A DNA stretch of 46,680 nucleotides from Alphaproteobacteria bacterium CG1_02_46_17 (lineage in GTDB: Bacteria; Pseudomonadota; Alphaproteobacteria; Micavibrionales; Micavibrionaceae), in assembly GCA_001871905.1 (NCBI GenBank), contig MNUG01000007.1:59667-106346 (forward strand), in the 5' to 3' direction. Every line of letters begins with the position of its first letter. Positions within the stretch are counted from its first letter, which is position 1. The notes below the pieces were generated by a model. It made no database searches, was not told the DNA's origin, and saw nothing but the letters and a program-made list of their open reading frames with translations. Of the stretch, positions 19,751-28,683 are shown piece after piece. A program made the translations under genes and the position numbers.

Positions 19751-21307
19751 ATGTTGTTTACAGGTTTGACCATAAAATTGACCTCGCGAGTCAGGATTCT
19801 GTCCGTGGCTGTCGTATTGATGGTTGCTGTTGCGACCGGTATGGCCAGCCCTGTTCTTTCTTCACCCGAAGGGGTTATGAAATTGACGATTGGTAAGGCC
19901 GATGTGGTCGATATCTCTGGAGCCGTTGCCGACATTATGGTGGCTGATCCAAAAGTTGCCGATATTTCTGTTTTACAAAGTAATAAGCTTTATATCGTTG
20001 GCGCTAGTATCGGAGACACGAACGTGATCGTGCTTGATAAGGGTGGAAATGTTATCTCCAAATTTGATGTGAATGTTTCGATTGATACCAAAGCCATTGA
20101 TGCCATGATTCTAAATGTTTTTCCCAAGGAAAAAGACGTTCACATTCATATGATCGGCGATCAGGCTGCTTTGACCGGTTCTGTTTCTACACCGGCTGTT
20201 GCTCAAAAAATAGCTCGTTTGGTGGCGGCGCATATGGGGGAAGTTCAGGGCAATGAAGGGCAAATAGATCAGATTATCGAGAACTTTTTGACTGTTCGTG
20301 GACAACAACAGGTTATGTTGCGTGTTCGTATGCTGGAAGTATCGCGCGATGTTTTGAAAGAGCTGGGGCTTGAGGCCAGCAGTACCAATAATGGCGGTTC
20401 TTCTTCCCGACTGGGTGGGAATGTTGCTGTCAATACCAGAACAGGTTTGACCGAAGATCCGTTCGGTATCACCAGTCTATTATTCAACTCTGCCATTGGT
20501 GGGTTGGGGGATATTCAGTTTTTGATTAATGCATTGGAACGTGACAATCTTGCGAATGTTCTGGCGGAACCAAACTTGACGGCGGTTTCTGGTGAGCAGG
20601 CAGGGTTTCTGGCAGGGGGTGAGTTCCCTGTACCAACGGGACGTGACCGTGATGGAAATATTGTGATCGAATATAAACAATTCGGTGTGTCCTTGAATTT
20701 CAAACCGATTGTGTTGTCTGATGACCGAATTAGCTTGCAATTGAATACCGAGGTTTCGTCTCTTGATCCGGGTCAGGGTATTACTTTGGCGGATATTCAA
20801 ATCCCCGGTCTTGATATCCGCAAAGCTTCGACAACTGTCGAGATTAATTCCGGAGGGTCTTTGATGATGGCTGGTTTGTTAAAGTCTGAAAACATCAAAG
20901 GCATGGCTGGCTTGCCGGGGGTTAAGGATACTCCTGTGATTGGGGATTTGATTTCTTCAAAAAGCTTTGAGCGTCAGGAAACCGAATTAGTTGTCATTGT
21001 TTCGCCTTATCTGGTTCAACCTTATGCCGATACGACACAGGCGAAAGCTGTCTTTGAAAAATTCGGAGCAAATCTACCACCACCTCCTCCGACTGCTGCG
21101 ATGACGCCTCCTGATAAAGGCAAAGCTCAGGCTCTTTATACACAAGAGCAGGTTGCCGATGTTGTTGATGTCGAGGCCGAAGATTTGCCCAAAATTGTGA
21201 ATTCACCGATGAGTAATGTGTTTTCAAAAAATATGAGAAAAATATATGGCGATCGTGTCGGGAATATTCCGAAGGACGATCAGGCTTTTGGATATATGCA
21301 GGATTAA
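19751..21307 (+). CDS. cpaC: Outer-membrane secretin CpaC/RcpA
   Basis: 518 residues with an N-terminal signal peptide (IKLTSRVRILSVAVVLMVAVATGMASP). Residues about 38-110 form the pilus N-domain (MKLTIGKADVVDISGAVADIMVADPKVADI), followed by a BON-like segment (HIHMIGDQAALTGSVSTPAVAQKIARLV) and the secretin core (QQVMLRVRMLEVSRDVLKELG, then FLAGGEFPVP and the terminal VELEINSGGSLMMAGLL-like region). The ring conducts the pilus through the outer membrane. The proline-rich tail after residue 435 is expected to be periplasmic or disordered. It is in frame with the rest of the Tad operon, between cpaB and cpaD. Confidence 0.93.
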   Translation: MLFTGLTIKLTSRVRILSVAVVLMVAVATGMASPVLSSPEGVMKLTIGKADVVDISGAVADIMVADPKVADISVLQSNKLYIVGASIGDTNVIVLDKGGNVISKFDVNVSIDTKAIDAMILNVFPKEKDVHIHMIGDQAALTGSVSTPAVAQKIARLVAAHMGEVQGNEGQIDQIIENFLTVRGQQQVMLRVRMLEVSRDVLKELGLEASSTNNGGSSSRLGGNVAVNTRTGLTEDPFGITSLLFNSAIGGLGDIQFLINALERDNLANVLAEPNLTAVSGEQAGFLAGGEFPVPTGRDRDGNIVIEYKQFGVSLNFKPIVLSDDRISLQLNTEVSSLDPGQGITLADIQIPGLDIRKASTTVEINSGGSLMMAGLLKSENIKGMAGLPGVKDTPVIGDLISSKSFERQETELVVIVSPYLVQPYADTTQAKAVFEKFGANLPPPPPTAAMTPPDKGKAQALYTQEQVADVVDVEAEDLPKIVNSPMSNVFSKNMRKIYGDRVGNIPKDDQAFGYMQD

Positions 21308-21337
21308 CACTATGCCGGATGAGCATGGAAGGATTTT

Positions 21338-22015
21338 ATGATGAAGATTTCTGTTTATATGGCCAGTATTCTGGTTCTTTCAACGGTTGCGATGGGGGGC
21401 TTGACCGGATGCTCTGTCGAATCCAAAACCTGGGTTAATGAAAACCGTATGGAAGTTCAAGAAGACCAGTTTACCGATACGTTTGAAACACAAAAGCTCG
21501 ATGATGCAACCTTGCGCGCGATTGCTGTATATCATAGCCGATATGGTAATGGGCCTTTGATGGCGTCTGTTTCATATGACCCTAAATCTTCCCGCAATAC
21601 GCTTGCAAAAGCAAAGAGCGAAGCTGCGCGAATTATGAGCGAACTACACCGTAATGGGGTAGAGGATGTTCGAATCTCAACAACGGCTGTGGCGGGTATT
21701 GGTGACGTGTCCAATACTGTTATGAGCTTTGAGGCTTTGACGGCTCAGGCTCCGACAGGTTGCGGTATGATGCCCGGATATTACAAGCCTGAGGATATTC
21801 AGTCCGAGGCGAATGGTGACCCTCAATATCGATATGGCTGCACGATAGAAACCTTGATTGCACGTCAGGTGACGCGTCCTTCGGATATGTTGGGTAAGGC
21901 AGGATTTGAAACAGATGCAGATGGTCATCGTCAAACCAATGTTATGGAAGGTCGTGGATATTATGGGTTGTCAGCCAATCCGGATTTAAGCGGGGAAACT
22001 GCTACGAAGAACTAG
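21338..22015 (+). CDS. cpaD: Pilus assembly lipoprotein CpaD
   Basis: 225 residues. The signal peptide ends in a lipobox LTGC with the lipidated Cys25. The body has the CpaD landmarks DATLRAIAVYHSRYGNGPLMASVSY and VEDVRISTTAVAG, then a Cys-containing stretch (TGCGMMPG, YGCTIETLIARQVTRPSDMLG) in which the C-terminal part resembles the family ending in NPAD/RPSDLL. It is thought to help the secretin mature. Start: ATG at 21338 after GGAAGGA; an adjacent second ATG is equivalent. Confidence 0.88.
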   Translation: MMKISVYMASILVLSTVAMGGLTGCSVESKTWVNENRMEVQEDQFTDTFETQKLDDATLRAIAVYHSRYGNGPLMASVSYDPKSSRNTLAKAKSEAARIMSELHRNGVEDVRISTTAVAGIGDVSNTVMSFEALTAQAPTGCGMMPGYYKPEDIQSEANGDPQYRYGCTIETLIARQVTRPSDMLGKAGFETDADGHRQTNVMEGRGYYGLSANPDLSGETATKN

Positions 22016-22133
22016 CAATTTCCTTATGATCGCCTTGATTTTGCTTGGTTTCTTAACTTCTGATTTATACTTCTGTACCTATAATAAAAACTGAAAAAAG
22101 CTATCATTTTATCGGGTACACTCAGGTTCATTT

Positions 22134-23387
22134 ATGTCTGACTCTCAAGAAGTTGTCACTAATGTTTTATTGCCCACGGCGAAAGTCGCTCTGTTCGTTC
22201 GCGACCAGAATATGGGTGAGATCGTTGCGGCATTGAAAAATGACTGGAGATTTACTCGGGTTACTTTTGATCTCCATGATGGAGATGTCGATGCGGCGAT
22301 CGGTGTGTATTCCAAAAACGCATCACCTAATCTGGTGATTGTCGAAACAGAAGAAATCGGAGATGCGTTTACTTCGCGTCTTGAGGTTCTGGCTCATGGA
22401 TGTTCGGAAAATACATCTGCGGTGGTTATTGGCCCTGTTAATGATGTGTATCTGTATCGTCGTCTGATTGATATGGGGGTTAGCGACTATCTGGTGCGCC
22501 CCATTGAAAAAAATGTTCTGGTTGAGCTGATCGCTAAAATATTGATTGAAAAACTTGGAACACCAGGAAGCCGTCTGATTGTGCTTCTTGGTTCAAAAGG
22601 GGGAGTTGGAACATCAACGATAGCTCAAGCTATGGCGATGTCTGCGGCACATGATCTGGGACAAAAAACAGTTATTCTCGATGCTGCTGGTGGCCGCTCC
22701 TATCTGAGCGTTGCGATGGGTACCGAGGCGATCACAACCTTGCATGAAGTATCACGCGTAGCAGCCGCAGACGATCAGGATTCTTTAAGGCGTATGGTCG
22801 TCAATATTGATGAGCATTTGAGCGTTCTGGCAACGGGTGCGGAATCAATTCTGGATGGAACGGTTACGCCAGAACAGTTTGAAGGGGTCTTGAACAAGTT
22901 GATGGTGACTTTTCCTACGGTCATCGTTGATTTATCTCTGGCTCCCGTTTCTTTGGTTTCTTCGGTTCTGGGGAGAGCCCATGACGTGGTTGTTGTCTCT
23001 ACACCAACTTTACCGTCTTTGCGTTCGGCGCGTTCCTTGATTCAGGAAGTCAAAACATTACGCGGAGGCGCAGAGCAAGGTATTCACCTTGTGCTCAATC
23101 AGAAAGGTGCTGCACATGGTCTGGAAGTGTCAGAAGAAGATGTCGAGACGGCATTAAAATTTGCACCGCAGCTGGTTATGGCGTGGCTGCCTAAGGTTTT
23201 CTCAGGAGCAGAGTCAGCAGGTAAGCCTTTGTATGACTTTGCTGGAGCCAAGGAGATATGGCCTCACTTGCGAAAATTTTTGATTGAAGGATTGAAATTG
23301 CCTAATGGCTCATCTTCTCCATCTGATGGATCGGGAACGCCCGCGAAGGGGCTTGGTAGCTTTTTTGAAAAGTTGAAAAATAAATAG
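22134..23387 (+). CDS. cpaE: Pilus assembly ATPase CpaE/TadZ
   Basis: 417 residues. An atypical receiver-like N-domain (residues 1-140, with NLVIVETEEIGDAF and YLVRPIEKNVLVELI) precedes a ParA/MinD-type ATPase domain with deviant Walker A LLGSKGGVGTST (Lys155) and a VIVDLSLAPVSLVSSVL Walker B-like strand. CpaE/TadZ localises the Tad complex at a pole in other bacteria. The adjacent cpaF starts 32 bp downstream. Confidence 0.9.
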   Translation: MSDSQEVVTNVLLPTAKVALFVRDQNMGEIVAALKNDWRFTRVTFDLHDGDVDAAIGVYSKNASPNLVIVETEEIGDAFTSRLEVLAHGCSENTSAVVIGPVNDVYLYRRLIDMGVSDYLVRPIEKNVLVELIAKILIEKLGTPGSRLIVLLGSKGGVGTSTIAQAMAMSAAHDLGQKTVILDAAGGRSYLSVAMGTEAITTLHEVSRVAAADDQDSLRRMVVNIDEHLSVLATGAESILDGTVTPEQFEGVLNKLMVTFPTVIVDLSLAPVSLVSSVLGRAHDVVVVSTPTLPSLRSARSLIQEVKTLRGGAEQGIHLVLNQKGAAHGLEVSEEDVETALKFAPQLVMAWLPKVFSGAESAGKPLYDFAGAKEIWPHLRKFLIEGLKLPNGSSSPSDGSGTPAKGLGSFFEKLKNK

Positions 23388-23419
23388 TAATGTTTGCCCT
23401 ATTGATACAGGTTTGAAAT

Positions 23420-24988
23420 ATGGGATTTGGAAAGAAAAATAATTCACAACCGCCTGACAGCAGTAGTCCTGCACCAGTGAAGAAACAGGTTTCTGTTGTT
23501 GCGCCGGAGCCTGCACATACTCATGATCTTGCCTTCCCCCTTCAGGAAGAGCAAAGGGAACAACAAGAAAACAAGCAAGCAACAACACCGCAGATTGTTG
23601 CAGAAGTCTCGACTGTTGCCGGTCAACAAAAAAAATCCATTGATGATGATATACTGTCTCAAGAGACAGAAGAAGTTCGCGAAGTTTCCAAAGCGAGCGA
23701 TGGAGACTCAATGACGGCCTTGCGCTTGAAACGCGCTCGCAACCGTATCTGGTCAGATTTACGGGACGGGATCGACTTGAAGGCGCTGGCCAGAATGGAT
23801 AGTAAGGCTGCGCGGGACGAGGTTAAGACTGCTGTTGAAGAGATAGCTCGTTTTAGAAATCTTGATCTGACTCCGATGGAAATGGCCCAGATCGCCAAAG
23901 AATGTGGCGACGATATGCTGGGATATGGGCCGCTTGAGATTTTACTGGCCGAGGATGGCATCGCCGATATCATGATTAACGGGCCAGATGTCGTGTATGT
24001 GGAACGAAAGGGCAAGATTCAGAGAACCGATATCAGGTTTCGGGATAACCAGCATCTGGTGACAATTTGTCAGCGGATTGTCGGTGCAATTGGTCGCCGT
24101 GTTGATGAATCGTCACCAATTTGTGATGCGCGTTTGCCAGACGGATCGCGTGTGAATGTGATTATTCCACCTTTGTCTGTGGATGGCGCATGCATGACCA
24201 TTCGTAAATTTACCAAGGATAAACTGACGCTTGAGAAATTGCTTGAGTTTGGCGCCATGACACCGAGTTGCGCCAAGCTGATTATGGCGATTGGTCGTTG
24301 TCGCGTGAATGTTTTGATTTCTGGTGGTACCGGTTCGGGGAAAACGACGATGCTGAACTGTTTGACCCGCTATATCGAACAAGGCGAGCGCGTGATTACC
24401 TGCGAAGATGCTTGTGAACTCCAGTTACAACAGCCGCACGTCGTGCGTCTTGAGACACGACCTGCCAACCTTGAAGGGGTTGGAGAGGTAACCATGCGTG
24501 ATCTGGTTAAGAACTGCCTGCGGATGCGGCCTGAACGAATTATTGTGGGTGAGGTGCGTGGGCCTGAAGCTTTTGACTTGTTGCAGGCAATGAATACCGG
24601 TCACGATGGATCAATGGGGACGGTTCACGCCAACACTCCGCGTGAAGCTTTATCTCGTATGGAAAATATGATTGCGATGGGGAATTTGAATATCCCGACT
24701 GTTGCAGTCAGAGAGCAGATTTCTTCGGCCATTAATGTGATTATTCAGGTTCAACGGTTGCGTGATGGATCGCGTAAGGTGACCCATGTCACAGAAATTA
24801 CAGGTATGGAAGGTGAAGTCGTCACCATGCAGGATTTGTTTCTTCTTGAGATTACAGGCGAAGATGACGATGGGAAATTGGTTACGCAATTGAGATCGAC
24901 TGGAATGCGCCCGAAATTCTGGGATAAAGCCAGAGCGTTCGGTGTTGAGAAACTGGTGCTTGATGCCATGGAAGAGGCATACGGTTGA
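23420..24988 (+). CDS. cpaF: Pilus assembly ATPase CpaF/TadA
   Basis: 522 residues. A Q/P/E-rich flexible N-terminus of about 90 residues leads into the type II/IV secretion ATPase domain: [26 protein letters not shown], Walker [15 protein letters not shown] with Lys308, the Asp box [22 protein letters not shown], Walker [36 protein letters not shown] with the His box. It powers both extension and, in some species, retraction of Flp pili from the cytoplasmic face. tadB starts 4 bp after its stop. Confidence 0.95.
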   Translation: MGFGKKNNSQPPDSSSPAPVKKQVSVVAPEPAHTHDLAFPLQEEQREQQENKQATTPQIVAEVSTVAGQQKKSIDDDILSQETEEVREVSKASDGDSMTALRLKRARNRIWSDLRDGIDLKALARMDSKAARDEVKTAVEEIARFRNLDLTPMEMAQIAKECGDDMLGYGPLEILLAEDGIADIMINGPDVVYVERKGKIQRTDIRFRDNQHLVTICQRIVGAIGRRVDESSPICDARLPDGSRVNVIIPPLSVDGACMTIRKFTKDKLTLEKLLEFGAMTPSCAKLIMAIGRCRVNVLISGGTGSGKTTMLNCLTRYIEQGERVITCEDACELQLQQPHVVRLETRPANLEGVGEVTMRDLVKNCLRMRPERIIVGEVRGPEAFDLLQAMNTGHDGSMGTVHANTPREALSRMENMIAMGNLNIPTVAVREQISSAINVIIQVQRLRDGSRKVTHVTEITGMEGEVVTMQDLFLLEITGEDDDGKLVTQLRSTGMRPKFWDKARAFGVEKLVLDAMEEAYG

Positions 24989-24992
24989 AAAT

Positions 24993-25970
24993 ATGTCTGC
25001 AGCCCTGATTGCATTTCTTGTTTCAATGATTGTGTCGGTTATTCTGGGGATGAGCGGCCTTTTGCTGATGTCCAATCGTAAGGATCAGCAGAAACGAAAC
25101 CTCTCGATTATTGCAGGCCAGTCGGTCACATCTGCTGGTGAAGTGGAGAAAAACGAGCGTGATAAACGCAGGCTTGATATGGCAAAGAAACTTCAGGAAA
25201 GTAGTTCTGTTAGGTCTAAAAAATCTGCCGAAATAAAATATATGCTCTTACAGGCAGGATTCATTGATACACCGATCAGAAAGTTCTGGATTGCTTCGGC
25301 GATTACAGGCGTTGTGATAACTCTCCTGCTTTTGATATTAGGGCAGTCAAAAATTATCATAGTCCTTGGTGCGTTTATCGGTTTTTTTGGACTGCCTCGT
25401 TTATATTTGAAATTCAAGGTTAAGCGGCGTCAGAAGAAGTTTCTGGAAGAATTTCCGGATGCCTTGGAAGCCATGGTACGTTTGTTGAAAGCAGGTATGC
25501 CTATTGGTGAGGCTATTTCCATGGTGTCACGCGAATTTACTGGCCCTGTGGGAGAAGAGATGTCGCGTGTTTATGATGAACAAAAAATCGGAATTTCTTT
25601 GGCTGAGGCATGTGCTCATTCCGCAGAAAGAATGCCCATTACCGAAATGCAGATGTTTGCAACTGGCATTGCCATTCAACAGCAAACTGGTTCCAGCCTT
25701 TCTGAAATCCTGACTAATCTGGCACGCGTTATCCGCTCACGGTTCCGGCTGAAACGGAAAGTGCAGGCGTTGTCGTCAGAGGCGAAATCATCGGCAGCGA
25801 TTATTGCGGCTATGCCAGTTCTTGTGGCAGCAGGTCTTTATGCAATTAATCCGGAATATATGGGCCCCTTGTTTTATACATTAAAGGGAAAGATTTATTT
25901 GTTTGGTGCGATTGGCTGGATGGCTATTGGAACGCTGGTTATGCGCCAGATGATTAATTTCAGAGTTTAA
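24993..25970 (+). CDS. tadB: Tad inner-membrane platform protein TadB
   Basis: 325 residues from the ATG at 24993, four bases after the cpaF stop; the longer frame that overlaps cpaF is unlikely because the family N-terminus (a membrane helix, AALIAFLVSMIVSVILGMSG) starts here. It contains the T2SSF domain with EEFPDALEAMVRLLKAGMPIGEAI and ITEMQMFATGIAIQQQTGSSLSEILTNL. TadB with TadC forms the platform that couples CpaF to pilin assembly. Confidence 0.92.
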   Translation: MSAALIAFLVSMIVSVILGMSGLLLMSNRKDQQKRNLSIIAGQSVTSAGEVEKNERDKRRLDMAKKLQESSSVRSKKSAEIKYMLLQAGFIDTPIRKFWIASAITGVVITLLLLILGQSKIIIVLGAFIGFFGLPRLYLKFKVKRRQKKFLEEFPDALEAMVRLLKAGMPIGEAISMVSREFTGPVGEEMSRVYDEQKIGISLAEACAHSAERMPITEMQMFATGIAIQQQTGSSLSEILTNLARVIRSRFRLKRKVQALSSEAKSSAAIIAAMPVLVAAGLYAINPEYMGPLFYTLKGKIYLFGAIGWMAIGTLVMRQMINFRV

Positions 25971-25991
25971 GAAAGAACGGAAAAAAACTGA

Positions 25992-26966
25992 ATGTTTTCT
26001 GAAGAAATTGATCGTCTATTGATTTTGATTGTTGCGTCGTTGGGGGCGATGGTAACCTTCATTGCGATTGTCTTGCCGTTACTTAATAGAACAGAAAAAC
26101 GGGAACATTACAGCAATGTGATCGAGAAAAAACGAAAAATTCTATTCGATCAGGCAAAGGAACAACTCTATAATAAAAAATCATCGAAAAAACAGGACAA
26201 TACGCTTTCTACAAGGGAGTCTCTGGCTTTTTTCTTCAAGATCCAGGAACGGTTCGGAGCCTTGGGAGAAAAGGCCCGCGACCAGATGTTGCAGGCCGGT
26301 ATTCGTGACCCGAAAGCACCGATGAAATATCTGATCGCGAGGGCAGCTATCCCTATCGGGTTGATGTTGTTTTCATGGGTGGTTCTGGCCAATGGAGAAA
26401 AGAAAATCGAGCCGTTCTGGATGATGGTCGTTGTTGGAGGTGTCGGGTTGGCAGGTTTTTTTCTGCCCCGTATTTTATTAAAAAATCACATTGTTAAACG
26501 CCAGCAGGATATTAATCTGACATTTCCAGATGCTCTCGATATGATGCTGATCTGTGTGCAGGGTGGTATTGGTCTTGAGCAAACTATTCACCGCGTCGGG
26601 GATGAGATTTCCGAGCATAGCCCGATTTTAGCAGAAGAGCTTGGCATTTTAAGTGCAGAGATGGGGATGTTGAATGACCGGCGGCGAGCATTGCAGGATT
26701 TTGCGCGACGTGTGGGGAGTGGAGCCGCTAAATCATTTGCTACAGCTATGATTCAGGCCGAACAATATGGGACATCTATTTCCTCGGCTATGCGGGTTAT
26801 TTCTGACGAGCTGCGTGATATGCGGATGGCAGAAGCAGAAAGAAAGGCGGCATCGCTGCCGCCCAAACTAACTGTTCCGATGATTCTGTTTTTCTTGCCT
26901 GCTTTGTTTATTGTTATTCTTGTTCCTGCTTTTCTTGCGGCCCAGTCGGCAGGGGTAGGGGAATAG
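25992..26966 (+). CDS. tadC: Tad inner-membrane platform protein TadC
   Basis: 324 residues. It is a T2SSF-domain protein with an N-terminal helix (LILIVASLGAMVTFIAIVLPLL), two central helices, the domain motifs LTFPDALDMMLICVQGGIGLEQTI and SFATAMIQAEQYGTSISSAM, and a last hydrophobic segment (MILFFLPALFIVILVPAFL). It is the partner of TadB. It ends the plus-strand Tad operon; the next two genes are convergent. Confidence 0.92.
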   Translation: MFSEEIDRLLILIVASLGAMVTFIAIVLPLLNRTEKREHYSNVIEKKRKILFDQAKEQLYNKKSSKKQDNTLSTRESLAFFFKIQERFGALGEKARDQMLQAGIRDPKAPMKYLIARAAIPIGLMLFSWVVLANGEKKIEPFWMMVVVGGVGLAGFFLPRILLKNHIVKRQQDINLTFPDALDMMLICVQGGIGLEQTIHRVGDEISEHSPILAEELGILSAEMGMLNDRRRALQDFARRVGSGAAKSFATAMIQAEQYGTSISSAMRVISDELRDMRMAEAERKAASLPPKLTVPMILFFLPALFIVILVPAFLAAQSAGVGE

Positions 26967-26981
26967 AACTCCCCTGAAATT

Positions 26982-27725
26982 TTACTCTTCAGGAGGCCTG
27001 TTGGCAGGCAGAGGTTTTTTCTCTCCCCGATATTCTGGGGGCTCATTCAATGTGCGGATGATTCTGATATTGCGCTCTATCTCGACGCGTGCGGGGTCGA
27101 GTTTTTGTGCTTCATAGAGCATGCTGAGTGCTTTATCCGTATAGCCTTGCGCAGCGTAGTTCAGGGCCAGATTGTTCATGACCGGAACCTTATCTTCGTC
27201 ACCCCATAATTTGAGGGCCTGATCGAAGGCTTCTTCACCTTCCTTGTACTCTTCTTGGGCATCCAGTGCATTGCCAAGATTTCTCCATGCACGATAATTG
27301 TTTTTGTCAGCTTTGACGGCCTTGCGCGCATATTTTTCGGCTTGTCCAAAATTCCCTTGGGCGAAATGAACTGCCGAGAGTTCCGTGTTGGCAAATGTTG
27401 CTATCTCATCTTCTTTGCTGAGTGGAAGCAAGATAGCCTTTGCGTCTTTATATTTTCCAGCTTCGCGCAGAGCCTTGCCGTAACGCGCGGCTATGAGCTG
27501 GTCCTGTGGATTACTCTTATAGATTTTTTCGATTGTTGAAAGTTTATCCCGCTTATCGCCGTAAAGGATATCAGCATTTTTAATTGGAACAGACAGGCTT
27601 GTCTGTGCCCCGCCATCTGTTGTGTTTGTGGTACAAGCGGTCAGGGCAGGGCTTAGCAGGCATAGGGAAAACAATATAGCCATCATGGATGGGCGGTGCA
27701 TTGCTTTCTCGGATAAAAAAGTCAT
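26982..27725 (-). CDS. tadD: TadD-like TPR lipoprotein
   Basis: 247 residues from the ATG at 27725, which has GGAGGAA 9-12 bases upstream. The signal peptide ends in lipobox LTAC with Cys31. The remainder is tetratricopeptide repeats (QLIAARYGKALREAGKYKDA, AVHFAQGNFGQAEKYARKAV, YRAWRNLGNALDAQEEYKEGEEAFDQAL, NNLALNYAAQGYTDKALSML). TadD/PilW-like pilotins help the secretin assemble. Although it lies on the opposite strand, it ends 15 bp from tadC and belongs functionally to the Tad locus. Confidence 0.85.
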   Translation of the reverse strand: MTFLSEKAMHRPSMMAILFSLCLLSPALTACTTNTTDGGAQTSLSVPIKNADILYGDKRDKLSTIEKIYKSNPQDQLIAARYGKALREAGKYKDAKAILLPLSKEDEIATFANTELSAVHFAQGNFGQAEKYARKAVKADKNNYRAWRNLGNALDAQEEYKEGEEAFDQALKLWGDEDKVPVMNNLALNYAAQGYTDKALSMLYEAQKLDPARVEIERNIRIIRTLNEPPEYRGEKKPLPANRPPEE

Positions 27726-27752
27726 GACAGGGTATTCCTCCGAATAGACGAA

Positions 27753-28466
27753 TTATTCTTTGACAGGTTCGTCAGAGTTGTTGGGTGTGGTTGTTGGTGG
27801 GTTTGCCGATGTTTCTTGCGGGGCGGCGTTATTTGATGACGCTGCCTTTTCATTTTGAATCACATCAACTTCATGGCAAGAGTCAGGGCAATAATAGAGG
27901 CTATATTGTTTGCAGCCTTCTTGTCCGTTGATGCAGGCGCGACGAATGCGAACATATTCATTTTTTGCAGCACCGATAATGACATGGCGTTGCATGATAA
28001 CTTTGCCCTCGGCATCCAGTGCTTTGAAGTACGTCGCACCGGGTTTTTTAGGGACGAGGATAATGGTGCGGTTGGTGTCAGGAACTGCGCGAAGGTTCTC
28101 TTCATTTCCCACCAAGACGTTGACGGCAGGGCGATCCAGCTCAATAATTTCGGGTTTGTCAGGAGAAATTTTTAGTGGAGCCATTTCCGGCGCATCGGCC
28201 TGACTCGTTTCCAACCCTTCGATTGGTGGGGTATCAATAATTTCTTTTTCATCGATTGGAGGGATTTGAAGATCCATGTCGATTTGTGCCATTTTCATTT
28301 CATCACCGGAGGCTGGTTCAACGGACATGAAATAGGGAGCAACTGTTCCGGATTTTGCCATTCCATCGGGAATCAATCCAGTGGCCCCCCAGATTGCCAA
28401 TCCAACCATGCAGGCATAAGACAAAGGAAAGAGAATCTTTTTGCGGAATATATTTTTTTCAGACAT
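27753..28466 (-). CDS. Pilus N-domain protein (CpaC N-terminal domain-like), stand-alone
   Basis: 237 residues. One membrane helix near the N-terminus (FPLSYACMVGLAIWGATGL), a long acidic P/E-rich linker, then about 70 residues resembling the N-domain found at the start of CpaC secretins: PEIIELDRPAVNVLVGNEENLRAVPDTNRTIILVPKKPGATYFKALDAEG. After it come four cysteines (RRACINGQEGCKQYSLYYCPDSCHEV) that could form disulfides in the periplasm, and a disordered N/P/T tail. There is no secretin core, so it is not a channel by itself. Its position upstream of tadD on the same strand suggests an operon and a role as accessory factor at the secretin; this is inference. Confidence 0.7.
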   Translation of the reverse strand: MSEKNIFRKKILFPLSYACMVGLAIWGATGLIPDGMAKSGTVAPYFMSVEPASGDEMKMAQIDMDLQIPPIDEKEIIDTPPIEGLETSQADAPEMAPLKISPDKPEIIELDRPAVNVLVGNEENLRAVPDTNRTIILVPKKPGATYFKALDAEGKVIMQRHVIIGAAKNEYVRIRRACINGQEGCKQYSLYYCPDSCHEVDVIQNEKAASSNNAAPQETSANPPTTTPNNSDEPVKE

Positions 28467-28554
28467 CAGGAAATCCGTGAGGAAGAGGGGGTGAATATTT
28501 GTTCTGCAAGTATAAAGCCATATTTATAATCCGTCACGGGTTTTTCTTTTTTCC

Positions 28555-28584
28555 TTGACAAAAAGAACAAAACAAGAACATAAT
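28555..28584 (+). promoter_or_regulatory. Candidate promoter of the SGNH hydrolase gene or its leader RNA
   Basis: Perfect -35 TTGACA at 28555-28560 and CATAAT at 28579-28584 (five of six) with an 18-bp spacer. Transcription would start near 28591, so the first transcript segment runs into the terminator-like hairpin at 28629-28661 before reaching the gene. Confidence 0.5.
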
Positions 28585-28628
28585 CCTAGCAGAAACACCA
28601 CAATTGTATTTTTGTCAGAAAGCTGGGC

Positions 28629-28661
28629 AGCACCCGAACATTGGTTCCGGGTGCTTTTTTT
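28629..28661 (+). terminator. Intrinsic terminator or attenuator between promoter and SGNH gene
   Basis: AGCACCCG..AAC pairs with GTT.CCGGGTGCT (one bulge) around a short ATTG loop, followed directly by seven T. It lies about 40 nt after the predicted start site and 23 bp before the SGNH start codon. Confidence 0.7.
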
Positions 28662-28683
28662 ATTTTTAGAAAGGAACGGGTAA

